The notes under the pieces are model-generated. The model was not told where the DNA came from. It searched no databases and saw nothing but the letters and a program-made list of their open reading frames with translations. From assembly GCA_022749755.1 (NCBI GenBank), contig CM040440.1, forward strand, positions 4,177,769 to 4,241,768: a DNA stretch of 64,000 nt, in the 5' to 3' direction. Each line of letters begins with the position of its first letter. Position 1 is the first letter of the stretch. Shown one piece after another: positions 46,532 through 58,900 of the stretch. The position numbers were made by a program, and so were the translations under genes. Source of the stretch: Azadirachta indica. Lineage: Eukaryota > Streptophyta > Magnoliopsida > Sapindales > Meliaceae.

Positions 46532-48855
46532 TTGGTATCAGTTGGAAGTGAATATTCATAGGATAGCTTCTCTGAAGGTTTGATTCTTGTTGCCTGTCAG
46601 AACTGTTAACTGGGATCCAGTTTTTATGAATTTGGTACAAAGATCTTGCTGATATGTTTTGTTCACCCTTGATATTTATGTGAGAGACATAATTAATTAA
46701 ATGTCTGATTGGGTTTGAAACAGATAAGTTATTACTGTCTTTTAATTGCTATTGCTCATTTAGAAGTGATTAGATTCTTGTCCTTACTATCTTGTGTATA
46801 ATGTTACATGTTTCTCGTTTTTGCTACTCCTGCTCGTTTTCAAAGATTTAATGTTCTATTTGGACATGGCTATGCACCTATCTTATTGAATTTCTAAATT
46901 TCAAGAGGATTAGTGATGGGATAGAAAGTGAACTTACCTTTGATTTAACGAGCGACTGGAAGCAGGTTCGTGTGGGCAGGTTGCAGGAATAGAACTCGTT
47001 TCTTTTCTGTTTTTTTGACATTATTTTTTTTATTTTTGTATGTGGAAATATTAACGAACACGTTTTAACAGGCGGCTGAGCATTGACAAACCTTGTTTAT
47101 TTTTAGATATTCCCGTGATTTAAGTTTATCAGAAGTGCTTGTATTTTTTTCCAGCACGCTTGTTCCGTCGTCACATCAACAACATTTCAGAAAATTGTGT
47201 CGTTATCTATAAAACGATTAAAGGCGCACCCAACAAATTGAATTCTGACACAATTTTTCGACAATGTGCCGAGCCTGATATTGACTCCGACATTTCCTTC
47301 AGGAAAAGCTGACCCATTTGTAACAACCCTCAAACTCGTACTGATGTTTTTAACGATCTTAAGTTTTGGTTCAACTATTCCTGTCATTTTGCTTTAACTA
47401 TAAAACAAAGCTCGGGTGAATACCAAGTGTTTGGTTAGTAAACTGAAAAATGTCTTCAAAGATACATGAACTCTTCCTATAACTTAAACCCAAAAATAGG
47501 ATCGTAAAATCCCCAACGCTCTACACGAAGCAGAGGATGGTTGCATCAATGCCCAAATACATGTGTTAAGGCTGTTATGTGACCTGATTATTTGAGACTT
47601 GAGATGAGATGATAAAGTGACTGCAAATTAAACGCAGGAAAGTATGTCCCGCAAATCTTTGAAGAAATGGAAAGAGGTAACACCCATAAACTTCAGGTTT
47701 CAACTACTTGGTCACATGAGGCAGACATGATTTGGATAGCAAAATTAAGAACTTCAAGTAGCAAATATGTATAAAACACTAGTTTTGGCAAGAAGCATCA
47801 GCATAGTCCTCCCAGTTGCATTGACAATGACTAGAGATTACAGCCCTAAACAAACAAAAGATGCAGTTAAGAGTTACTGAAGAGAAAAGTGGCACACTCC
47901 TAACATCTATGTGCTAAGTGAGAAACCTTGATCGCAAGAAAGTATACATGCCATGTACATGTGATCCCGAGGGACAAACAAAATGCAACTGAAAATACTA
48001 GACTGACTAATGCAGCAAAAAGATATCATCTCAAAAATACAACCAGGAAGTTTGTTGACTCCTAAGTTTAAGATCTAGCCTTCATCAGTAGATGACCAAT
48101 CTACTGCTGAAAATTAGAACAGAAAAAACTATCTTAAAGAAAACGACAAGATTTATTATACTTAGGTAAAGTTTATTCTTCCAATGCCAATCCAATTGAA
48201 TGCTTGGAAATATCAGTTACAAACATCAGAGGTACATTACAGAAGATCATTATAGAACTTTCTACTTCTTTGTGAACTTACAATTTGGAAAATGGAAGCA
48301 AAGATAATCATATATGTAAAGGACAGACCTGCTTTATTCACAAGTCTTTGGGTCAAGAAAGTAGTTTACCTAGCATAAAATTGAAGTAAATACAATCTAA
48401 TATTGAAATTTTCCATTAGACATCTTAGTCAGGCACTTCTAATTAAACACATGTACCTCTCATTAAAAGCCTAACACTTTTGCACAACACAAAGCTTCTT
48501 GCAAATCTATTCAACACGCATCATGCATCATTATTATTAGCTAATTACATCAGGCATACAAGTATAACACTAAAAGATTCTTAGAAACAACATAATCTCA
48601 AATTCAATTAAAAAGTGAAGGAGAAATTTATTTATAATATGCAACAATTTTTCTTTTAATTTTTATGTTCTGTAATACTGAACAAAAGAAGATCTTCAAG
48701 ACAGGATAAAATCTACTAGTTCACCTAGATTTTGATGTAAAGGAAGTTCAAATTGTCTCTTCTGCAGCTCATTCAAAACCTCTAATCTATCAGCGATCAC
48801 TGTCTTACAAGCAGAACATTTTAGATAAATGAGCTTGACTCCTCTTGAACATTCA
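46532..48855. other. Intergenic region between OB-fold gene and NFD6-like gene
   Basis: 3' UTR of the OB-fold gene, then AT-rich DNA. The right-hand 600 bases probably belong to the 3' untranslated part of the NFD6-like transcript. No additional coding region, tRNA or repeat was recognised. Confidence 0.5.
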
Positions 48856-51076
48856 TCACACATCATCATTGCAAGCTGATTAAATGAAATTAATTAGTAT
48901 GCTTCTTATGATGATCCTATTCCAAATGCATGTCAACCAATCACAATACTTGTAATTGCATAATCAACCATACTAAAATACCACATCAACCAAACCAGAT
49001 AAGCAAGCATAATAGTTTATTTGAGAAAAGAAAAGGAAAATCATAACTTATATATCAAAGGAGAGAGGCAAAAACAAAAATCAATATAACCAGTGATAAA
49101 TGATACAAACATTCAAATCCTTGGACTCTGAAGACAAGTTCTGAAAGCAATACAAATATCTAGATGCTGTCCTTTTGACTTTAACCCTTAATTTGGTAGG
49201 AGGAATGGAAGCAGGAAAGGAAGGAAAAAGCATAGAAGGAAGTCCATTCCCCTGCTTGGTTAAGAAGATGATTGAGTAGCAATGGAGAAGTTCTGTAACA
49301 TTGATCCAAACCCTCAAAATCCAGTATTTCCACAACTGAGCAGAAGTAGGACATCAATAATAATGACCACTAAAGGGAGACAATAGCTAGCTCATTATTT
49401 TTGAACATGTTCTATAAAAAGATAATGAATATGGATAAATGTTATTCAACTTCAGTATGGATGTCAATCAAATTTTAAAAAAAATGATTATTTTTTCGCT
49501 CCCGGAGAGAATATGGAAACACAAAGTTACTCGTGTTCTGTCATTCTACCCCCTGTCCTATCAGCCAAATGAAGAGGGGAAAGGTGAATCCTCTCCCCTT
49601 TTCTTGTCTTCCTTTCTACCCTTCCCTTCCCTTTTTTAAACGTAAGACGCAGATTTTTGTGAGTGCCTATTTAAACATTATATGTTCTAAAACATGTCAT
49701 TGGCACTACTCTAAGGAAAAACTAATCATATTACAAGCAACAGAAAAGTCTCTTTTCGAGAAAAAAGCATATTCATAGCTCAATGAATCAAATTTATTAA
49801 TGAAACACGTAAACAAGCAACTAGGATATCTGTTTTCTAGGATATTCATAGCTCAATTACATCATTTTTTATCATTACTTTGAAATAACAACCACACTCC
49901 TTAGTCTACAGACAATATCAGTCCCTAGTAGCTTAAATGCTTGAAAAATAAACAAATCCAAGTCATTCCATCTTTGCTGCTCGAGCTTCAATTAGTCTTG
50001 TTTTGGCCTACAACAAGAAGAAGAGAGTACACACCATTTTATCAAGACAATAAAAAAAAAATGGCAGGTGGACTCATCTTCAATATGGGAGCGAAAATGT
50101 CAAAATAGGGATAAGCTGGGACATTAGCATAGACCATAAAAGTCAGCTTGATAGCCTAGCATCTTAACCGTGAGAAGAGAAAAGGCAATGAAGCAATCAA
50201 GAAAACATCCATGCAAGCAATAACCTCATTTTGTCATTAAACAGCCGTTATATACTTGCATGCTGATTGATTTTCTACTAAAGATGTATTATGGATTTAT
50301 TTAACCCAACATTTAGCAACTACCAACTTACCAGACAATTAAAAGGAAGAAAAGATCATTCAAGAGTTGTCCTATAAACGTTGCTAGATACCTAATTCAA
50401 GAATGGAAAAACTCACTGGTTAGCCAATCTACAAAATACAAACAAGCCATATCATTCACATAACTCATCAGGCAAAAAAAAAAAAAAAAAAACTCCCTTT
50501 TATCCATATTATCAAAAACTGCACACAGCAAAATTCTTAAAACACCACCAGCCAATTAGTATTCATGTACTCAAAGACGCAGTCTCATACATTCATTTCT
50601 CAAAACATGCTCACAAAATACCACTGGTATACAGCAGCCAAATAAGCATATTAATGCAATAACCTTGTAAACAGCAGCCAAATAAGCATATTAATGCAAT
50701 AATCTTGTAAAAGAGTCATTACCTTCGGAAAGCCACCCGTAACTGCGGCGAGAGATGGTAAGCATAGAAGTCATCAAAGACGAAGCAGTGGCGGTATGAT
50801 ACGGCATCATTGATTCCACGCAGAAACTTATTTGAACAGGATTCCTTCATCGTCAAATAATTACACTACCTTATTAAAAGAAGGAAAAAAAATACTCTTT
50901 TTATAAAATGATAAATAATGTGCTAACCTGAGAGTTCCAAGGGAGAGGGGTTTCTTCGCAGAAACACCAAAAGGAGAGCTAGTGACTTTCGGTTTGGCTT
51001 GGGAGGCGAACCGAGCCGCGGCGTTGCGAGCCAAGCTAGACCGGAAAATAGATCTGGCGGCGGCGAATGAGGCCAT
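48856..51076 (-). CDS. NFD6-like: NUCLEAR FUSION DEFECTIVE 6-like mitochondrial protein
   Basis: Small protein of about 96 residues. Exon 1 (50928-51076) encodes [20 protein letters not shown], an Arg/Ala/Ser-rich presequence, and ends GTLR. Exon 2 (50723-50844) encodes [20 protein letters not shown] then [17 protein letters not shown], the signature of the NFD6 family. A third exon at 48856-48875 (CAG|CTTGCAATG...) would add ACNDDV and stop. If the last intron is retained, reading through the donor at 50722 gives an alternative short tail ending LLH. The exon 2 acceptor (GATGAAG|G) is weak but gives the family-correct join. Arabidopsis NFD6 is a mitochondrial protein needed for karyogamy in the female gametophyte. 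Exons 1-2 are solid; the C-terminal exon is a proposal. Confidence 0.75.
50631..50710. repeat. 40-bp tandem duplication
   Basis: Two adjacent 40-bp units (50631-50670 and 50671-50710) beginning ACAGCAGCCAAATAAGCATA, differing by one base (AACC versus AATC). They lie right after the exon 2 donor of the NFD6-like gene, within its last intron. Confidence 0.9.
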
Positions 51077-51610
51077 TCTTTGATATTAGAAGCAGCAAAA
51101 TATCTGTAATAGAATTAAATTTTTGCTTGAAGCGAGTGAACTTCTCCGACGCAGAGCGCAGGCATGTAGGGGCTAAGCCTAAATCCCTGCGGAATGTTTG
51201 GTTCTTCGTGTAAGTGGAGCCTGCACCAGAAGTAGGTCACTGTTCTAGTTCTTTTACGGTACAAAAAAGAAGTTAATGCCACAATATAAAAAGGTTATTA
51301 ATTCAATCGAATTTTCATTTAATTGATAATTAATTTTGATTTTCATATGGCAATTATCTGTTAAAAAATAAAAAAATATTTATTAAATTTATATTATTAT
51401 TTTGTGAAAGATTTATTATAGAATATTTGTTATTTGAATCAATAAAAAAATTGTTTACTATGTACCGAAGAATAGTGTAATTATGACCGGGGTTGCGAAA
51501 TCCGTGTTACCAAACAGGCTCTTTTAGTTCGTAAATCGACAAAACCGGACCCAAGTCGGACCCGACCCTAGTTCTCTTCTGCTGCAGCCGCTCTGTGTTT
51601 CTTCAGAGCT
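51077..51610. promoter_or_regulatory. Divergent promoter region, NFD6-like / CBP20
   Basis: 534 bp separate the start codons of the minus-strand NFD6-like gene and the plus-strand CBP20 gene. Both leaders and promoters must fit here, so shared control is likely. The ends are GC-richer and the centre AT-rich; no TATA box in an obvious position. Confidence 0.55.
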
Positions 51611-54241
51611 ATGGCTTCTCTGTTCAAGGTAATATCAGGATCAAATTTCTTTTACTTTTCAAGTCTCTTCCTTTGCATGAACTGTTTTTGTTTAAAGCAC
51701 TTCATTTGTGTTTTTAAGTAATTATATTTTTCTTTTTTTCTTATTTAGGATCAAGCGAAGCTTTCTGCGTATCGTGATCGAAGGTTTCCTGGGTCACAAG
51801 AAGAATTTGAACAAGCGCTGCTTTCTTCGACTACTGTATATGTCGGAAACATGTCGTTTTATACGACGGAAGAGCAAATTTATGAACTGTTTTCACGAGC
51901 TGGAGAAATTAAGAAGATAATCATGGGTTTGGACAAGAACTCCAAAACACCTTGTGGCTTTTGTTTTGTCTTGTAAGTCTATCTTCTTCTTTTTCCTAAT
52001 GATTGGCCTTTCATATTATGTTAGAATTGTACTTTCTTTCCTGGGTTCATTGTTTATTGTCTTCTTTTTTTCCATTTTCATTTTCTTTTTTTGTTTATTT
52101 TATTGAAACATTTTCCCTTGCATTGCAATATATTATCAGGAGGCATAATTTAGTCATTTTCGAATTCAAGTTAATTTCTCATCCAATTTTGTTGTTTAAC
52201 TTGCTGTTGCTAAATTTACTTGAAAAACTTTAAGTTCAACGGACTTCTAGTTTTACATATTTATTTTGTTAAAATGAATAACACTAATCCAGTGTTATTC
52301 ATGAACCATGATTTAGCAGTAATTTATTGAAGAAACTGCTGCAACTATAGGTCAGTTAATTTAAAGTAGTTCCTTATTCAATGATATAAATTGTGCCTGC
52401 CAGATTCTACTCTAGAGAAGATACTGAGGATGCTGTCAAATATATAAGTGGGACAATTCTTGATGATCGTCCTATTCGAGTAGATTTTGACTGGGGATTT
52501 CAGGAGGGAAGGCAATGGGGCCGTGGTCGAAGTGGTGGGCAGGTGAGATGTGTTGCCAACCATTAATTACTGCCCGAAGTGTACCTTTGTTGACAATTTT
52601 TAATTTGTTTTTCTGTTTATTCTTGTATGCATGCAGGTTCGGGATGAATACCGGACAGATTATGATCCTGATATCCTTTTTTAGTTTACAAATGTCATTT
52701 TTCAGTCTCATGTGGTTCATATAATTTCTCACAGAACATAGAGTTTTACCAGTTTCAGTGGTGGCTGGTATAAATCTGTCAACCATCTATTTTTGATAAT
52801 GTTCCATTTTGCACTGTGTTTGTTTCTGGTAAATCTTTTTGGAGTATTTCCATGTCATTTAGCTTGTTGCTCTAAAGTGCTTCAAAAGTATATGTTAATG
52901 TCTTTGTTTCCTTGAATTCATAGTTAGTTGAATAGTTTAAATGCTCTTTCAGTTTTCAGTTTCCTTGACATGTTATACGCAGAGGAGGTTATGGAAAATT
53001 AGTTCAGAGAGAGTTGGAAGCACAAAGACAGCTTGTAGATTATGGTACTGGTTCATTGAGCTCATTCCAACCAGTCATGCCACCTCGTTGTAAGTTTTAA
53101 GAGCCATTATGTGTAGATCTTTTTTGTCTTGGAGTATTTAATGTGGTTCACAATATGCTTCTTTTCTGGAATTACTTTTAGTTTTGACTCATATTTGTTT
53201 TCCTTTACTGATGTGGAATAGCTTTTGATGTACCTTAAATTTGAGCCAACTACCTATCTTCCTAGTGATAAGACAGGATTGAAGCTGGCAAGATATAGTC
53301 CTGGCCGACCTTATTATGTACCCAGAATGAATTATTCACCTAACTATGAGCTTATGGATGTTGTTAAGCTCAACTTTGGATAATCTGATTGTTTCATATA
53401 AATTAATCATCATTACTTATATAACCGTACTTAAAGAGAGGGACTTCTTTAATTGTCTACTAAAATCTAAAATGTGTTGCAGATGGTCGACATGGTGGAG
53501 GCCATGGTCATGGGGGCTCTCATCGGCATGGCAGAGGTACTTCTTTTAGCGCCTAGTAGCATGGTTCTTTTATACGTCTTTGAACCGTTGCCTTTTTTGA
53601 TCTGTCTTCAATTGTCATAGAATGTTTATTTCATTGCCTACTCCTTTTGAGAAAACAGATTATCATCGAAAGCGACACCGAGAAGATGATCGTCATGCAC
53701 ATGAAACCTCAAAGAGAAGTTCAGATTATGAATCTAGGAGAAATTCTGATCATGACTCAAGACCGGTAAATGTTAAATGCGGAACAGTTTCTTTCTTCAG
53801 TTTTACGATCTTCTCCAGTTGCATGTTGTTTTGACCTGTGTGGATGGTAAGGGAGCCAGGGTGTTTGGATGGGAGGGGAATAAGTATAGTAAAAAATATT
53901 GGTTAGTGAAATAGAAAAGAAAGAAGAGTATGTATCAGTTTCAGCATACTGGCAATTATATTTTAGATGGCTGTGGGGGAGGTAAGAATATTGTGTTATG
54001 CTTCTTCACATGATAATTTGAACAATTGGTAAGATCTCTTAGGGTTTGAATGTCGCTCATGTGTTTTGCATTTATTTATACCTTAAAAAGTATATAATAT
54101 AACAAAAGAAATGTTGAAGAAAATGTTCTGTTATTTATAGTTTTAAATTTGTCTCATTTGCAACAGGAGAAGAATCCACGTTTCCGTGAAAGTGGTGACT
54201 CTGATGACGATGAGGATGATGATCGCAAGCAACGACCTTAA
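51611..54241 (+). CDS. CBP20: Nuclear cap-binding protein subunit 2 (CBP20)
   Basis: 253-residue small subunit of the nuclear cap-binding complex, which with CBP80 binds the m7G cap of Pol II transcripts and promotes splicing, miRNA processing and export. Exons: 51611-51628, 51749-51972, 52404-52542, 52637-52670, 52979-53089, 53483-53536, 53659-53765, 54167-54241. RRM at about 35-112 with RNP2 VYVGNM (36-41) and RNP1 CGFCFV (75-80). Cap-stacking tyrosines are expected at Tyr14 (LSAYRDRRF) and Tyr44 (SFYTTEE). [14 protein letters not shown] and DPGRGGYGK follow, as in all CBP20s. The plant-type tail is His/Arg-rich ([13 protein letters not shown]), a likely nuclear localisation signal. The intron between exons 4 and 5 is AT-AC (listed separately). 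No lesion. Confidence 0.96.
52671..52978 (+). other. U12-type AT-AC intron of CBP20
   Basis: The exon before ends TATGATCCTG and the intron opens ATATCCTTTT, the exact U12 5' splice site. It closes TTATAC before GCAGAGGAGG. The branch-site-like TTCCTTGAC (52961-52969) puts its adenosine about 10 nt from the 3' end, within the usual U12 range. Only this AC acceptor gives the conserved DPGRGGYGK join, and no GT-AG pair fits. 308 nt long. Confidence 0.92.
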
Positions 54242-55299
54242 TGATACTTATTGCTCTCGAAATCTCTGGTGTTTCTTGTTGGCATTCGATAATCTGCATG
54301 AAAAGCAATGCTGCTCAAATATGGGAGCTATGCAACAACTACAGAGCGACTAATTTTAATTTCTAGAAGATGCTTAGTTTAACGTCAGGCATTTAATGTG
54401 CTGCGCGGACAAAACACGCTTACTTTTTACATGAGGGCAACTGTTATTCTACCGAAACTGGTGCTACATGAAGATTTTTCAAACAAAGGTGTTAAAGTCT
54501 TATATTCGACTTTTGTATGTGAAAAAATGCTCAAATCCTTGATCTCATTCTTCAGTTAATGTGCATGTTGATTCTGGATAGCTGTTGTCTGTGGACATTC
54601 TGGCTATTCTATGACAATGATGGACATGTAGTTCAAAAGCGGCTTACTGTTTCAACAGAAGTACTCAGAGGTCTGTTGAATTCACCACTCATAGTCATGC
54701 ATGAGCATTCATGGGAGCATCTTCATGGACTTTTATGAAATAAACAAGGGCACTGGAATTATGTTAATTCTTCACAAATCCCTCGTGGGCTACTCATTTC
54801 AGGGCATTTTTGTTGATTGGAGGAAGGGAGAAGGTTGTATATTGGAAATATTGTAAAAATACCGAAATTACAGAAAATCCCATATGATTGATCCTGTGCG
54901 CTCGATTCAATTCCTCTGAACAGAAGTTAGTTATTGGATTTTGTTCTCAATATTAGGTAAATCAACTACTATCCATAGTCTGAAGAAAACAATGTAAATC
55001 CTATGGTTGCCAGCATTAATGGAATGGACATTGAGTACAATCTGAGTTTTTGAATTACGTTGAAAGAGAACTGAATTATGATATAAGAATAGATTACAAA
55101 AATGAACAGAATTGGGAGCGCTGTCAAAATTGTTAACATATTCTTTTTAAGTTTACACAAAGAACAAAGACAACTCGAGGATCGCTCAAATCAGCAACCA
55201 TGCCCATAGAAGGCCAGCCATCTGAGGCAGCGAGTAATTTGGATGACAGAGGGTCCATCCCAAGCCATGTGTACACGTATTGCCCATATGCTATATAAC
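54242..55299. other. Convergent 3' region between CBP20 and the WD40 gene
   Basis: The two genes are transcribed toward each other, so this is mostly 3' UTR of both. No other gene recognised. Confidence 0.55.
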
Positions 55300-55892
55300 T
55301 CATTCAACTTCTTTAATGATTCTTCTTTTACGCAATGGCTCGGTTACAATGCTTCCTGGGGCACTGTGAGCTTTCCTTCTTTCTGCTTTCCTTCTCTCAG
55401 CCTCTATCATGGTGCGACGCAGAGCAGCTGCCTTGTATATTGGTTTTGGCAAGTGCCTATGCCTGCAAAAGCAGCATATGTAGAAAGAAATGAGTGAGCA
55501 TAAACTTGCTCTTCAGTTGTCTTTACCCAGTTAAAACTAAAAGAGGAACTGTTGAACAGCTTTATTTATGCATACTGAAGGTACACATGAAAGATGATGG
55601 CTGGCTGCTCATAGATGCCAGTTCTGATGACAGGCAAAATTTTGATGTTTTCATGGATTCTCATGTGAAGAAATAGGACTTGAGAAAAACAGATAAGGTA
55701 TAGGGAAGGGAAAGAATAAATGACTCATTTTACACAATTTCTTCCATCATTTGTAAAATATTATATCCATAAACTTTTAACGGTTGAAATTATATCTCAC
55801 ATATGCATTAATTATAATGCATTAATTACATTTTTTAGATTAATTATGATGTAAGAAACTGTATAAAGTTAAGGAGCTATTGATTCGGTCCC

Positions 55893-55935
<43 letters not shown>

Positions 55936-58900
55936 TTTGCGTGTGTGCATGTGTTGGAGTCAGCCATCCCACTTAAGGGATTCAATATATTGCATACGTT
56001 TGGACTGAGTATTTTGGAGGAGTTGGCAAGCTTATGTTAAGCAAGACTTGCTTTCATCAAAAGAAAAAAGTTTAACTCCCATCTTACCTCACAATACGCT
56101 TGACCTCGGGAAGATGCTTGTACCGATTCTTAACAGCCTCAAGATACTCATGCTTTCTTCGTTCTCTTGGATGAAGCTGTATTATGATATAAATGCCTCA
56201 ATGTTTATGTCAAGAAGCCAGGTAGTAGATTAAAAATTACAGAGATGACAAAAAAATTAAAAGGGCAGTGAAATCATTAGTGTTCATGGAAATCAATAAC
56301 TATATTTTAAATTTGATGAATATTTACAGACTATTATTGCTATTGCATTTTGAAAGTAAACAAATGTGTGAAAGAAAGATACTTACAACTCCCAATTGTT
56401 CTGATGCTTTGGCCTTCCAAAGCCTAAGATTGGTATCATCACTTCCTGATATAACATAACTTGCATCACAGCTGAACTTGACACAAAACACCCTGAAGAC
56501 AAAAATATAGAAAAGCTGCAGTCAGAAAACATCCTTAAGACAAATAATATATCTCAGACTAGAAATGCTCATTCACACGAAAAGAAAGGGAAAAAAACAA
56601 AAAAGAATTAGCAAACAACAGCCAAACAGAAACATATGATTTGCTCAACGCAGTTAATCACAAAGATTAAGCAATTAGATAATCAATAAGAAGACAATGA
56701 GGTCAACAATTAAAGCACGCAGAACCTTTGCATTCTTTTTGTATGGTAGATTTCCCGACTTCGACCACCATTGTAGTGGAAAATTCTAATCTGTAAAGGA
56801 AGAATTTTGATTAAGCACAAAAGGTGTCCTCATCCTCATCAATCAAACATGGTAAAAGCTGCAACCCAACCAAGTGCAAGACAACTCACTGTCCGATCAT
56901 AGGATCCAGTAACAAATTCCCGCCCAGTAGGTGAGTAATCAATATCCATCCTGGAAAGAAAGAAATTAACAAAGGTATTTCCATAATTATGGCCCAAACA
57001 GTAGTTAGCTATGAAGTATAAACGGTTAACTTACACTGCAGATTCATGACCCACGTGTACACACTTAGCTTCATCCAGCTTTCTAGCATCATAGCTATAG
57101 CAATTGCAATCCTCATTTGCCTGCATCATCATGGAAAGTAACTACTTCCCTCACAAGAAGTGAATATACTATGCGCAGAAGCACAAAGTTCAAAAAGTCC
57201 AAGACATGGTACGAGCAGATATCATTCAATCACATTGTCAATCAGATCAAATAATACAGAATTCACCAAATATTATATTCAATTCAAGATAATAACATAA
57301 ATAGACTTACAAAATAATGATAAATAGCACGAAATGAAACTTTTTATAGTAGCAAGTTGCCCAGTTACTGTTAACTAGTAGTAGTTGTTATAAGGTAGCA
57401 GAATCTATGGCTACACTGAAAGCTCATAAAGTTTGTTAATATTGATTCCTTTAAAAGTATATTAACCATTTAGACAGATATCTCTTTACAATCATGATCA
57501 AAGATTACCCAAGATTACCCAAAATGATGCCTAGCAAAACTTTCAAACTAAACCCTCCTATAATAAACTCTTCGTTCAAACATATAACTGTAAATTGTGC
57601 TTACAGCTGTGAAGTTCATTGGCTCCATTGGGTTCCAAGAAATAGAATTGGTTCTCGTCTGTCACAAGAAAATATAAGTCAGAATACATAAAGAGCAAAA
57701 AACATATAAAAAAGATTATGCAAGATACAGATAACCATCAGTGACAAGCCGTACAAATACTAAAGCATTTTAAAGTAAATTCTAGGAAAACTTGAAACAA
57801 TTAACAATAAAGTACTTAAAACCCATATTTGATTTCATCTACAAAGTTCTTCCCTCAGAAGGGACTTAGTTTTCCTTCTCAATCCCTTTTTCATATACTT
57901 CTTAAATCCTCCTCACGTTAGTCGTTCTTTGGCCAAATGGCAGAAGGATTGTTGCATGAACACTTTGTGTGGCCTTTACACCTTTTTTTTAAATAAATTA
58001 TTTACCAACAAAAAGCCAACTCAAATTCTCATATCAAAAACAGCCCCATGGCATCTGCTGCCTGCTCATCATACACCATCTCACTAATAGGTTTGATTAC
58101 AAAGCACAATTTCCCAAGAAAGTATCTTAATTTATCACCATTAGTTACCTTTGTGTAAGAAGTCAAGTGATGCAATAAAATCCAACCATACTTTGGATGA
58201 TGACCATGTCCATTGACATGTGGTGGCATGTTTTTAGGCAGAAAATTCTCGTTTCCAAGATTTTAGCTCGAAGACTTCAAACATTTTCACTTAATCCCTT
58301 TCTCTTAACAGTTAGTTTCAAAGACAGGGAGTGCAAAATGTTGATGACTAATAACTCAAATTCTTTTATTTGGTTGATACTTTGCTTAAATATTCCTCCA
58401 CTGTCCGAACATCATCCAACTACAATACTACTGATAATTAGTCATGCTATTGTCTGAAACACGTGTAAGCATAGCCGTTACAACACTATGGAATGTTATA
58501 ATGCTCTTGACACTGTTAACCTGAAAAGCTAAATTAGTGATTACATCTATGTGTCAACATTCAAAGCAATGGAGAGTCAATATTACCCGCATGATAATTT
58601 TCCTAGCTGGGGATGACATGCGCAAATCATATAGTGCTATGCTTCGATCACTACAAAATAATAATTAAATAAAAAGGTAAAGATCAAATACCAAGTAGAC
58701 AACATATCACAATATAATTTCTTAAAAGAAACAACTGGAACTGATGGAAAACAGATAATTGCATGTAATGGTGATCCATAGTTGGAATATCACTAAGTAA
58801 ATTTTTATTACTAACAAACACACATAGTACCAATAAATCATTTATCATGCAATATTCTTTTGCCTCCATCCAAAAGCTAGTAACCTAAGTTGCCTCAGTT

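Noticed and set aside
49150..49650. Purine-rich and pyrimidine-rich stretches that might be the arms of another foldback element
   Set aside because: The arms align only as low-complexity GGAA/TTCC; no target duplication or clear end could be set.
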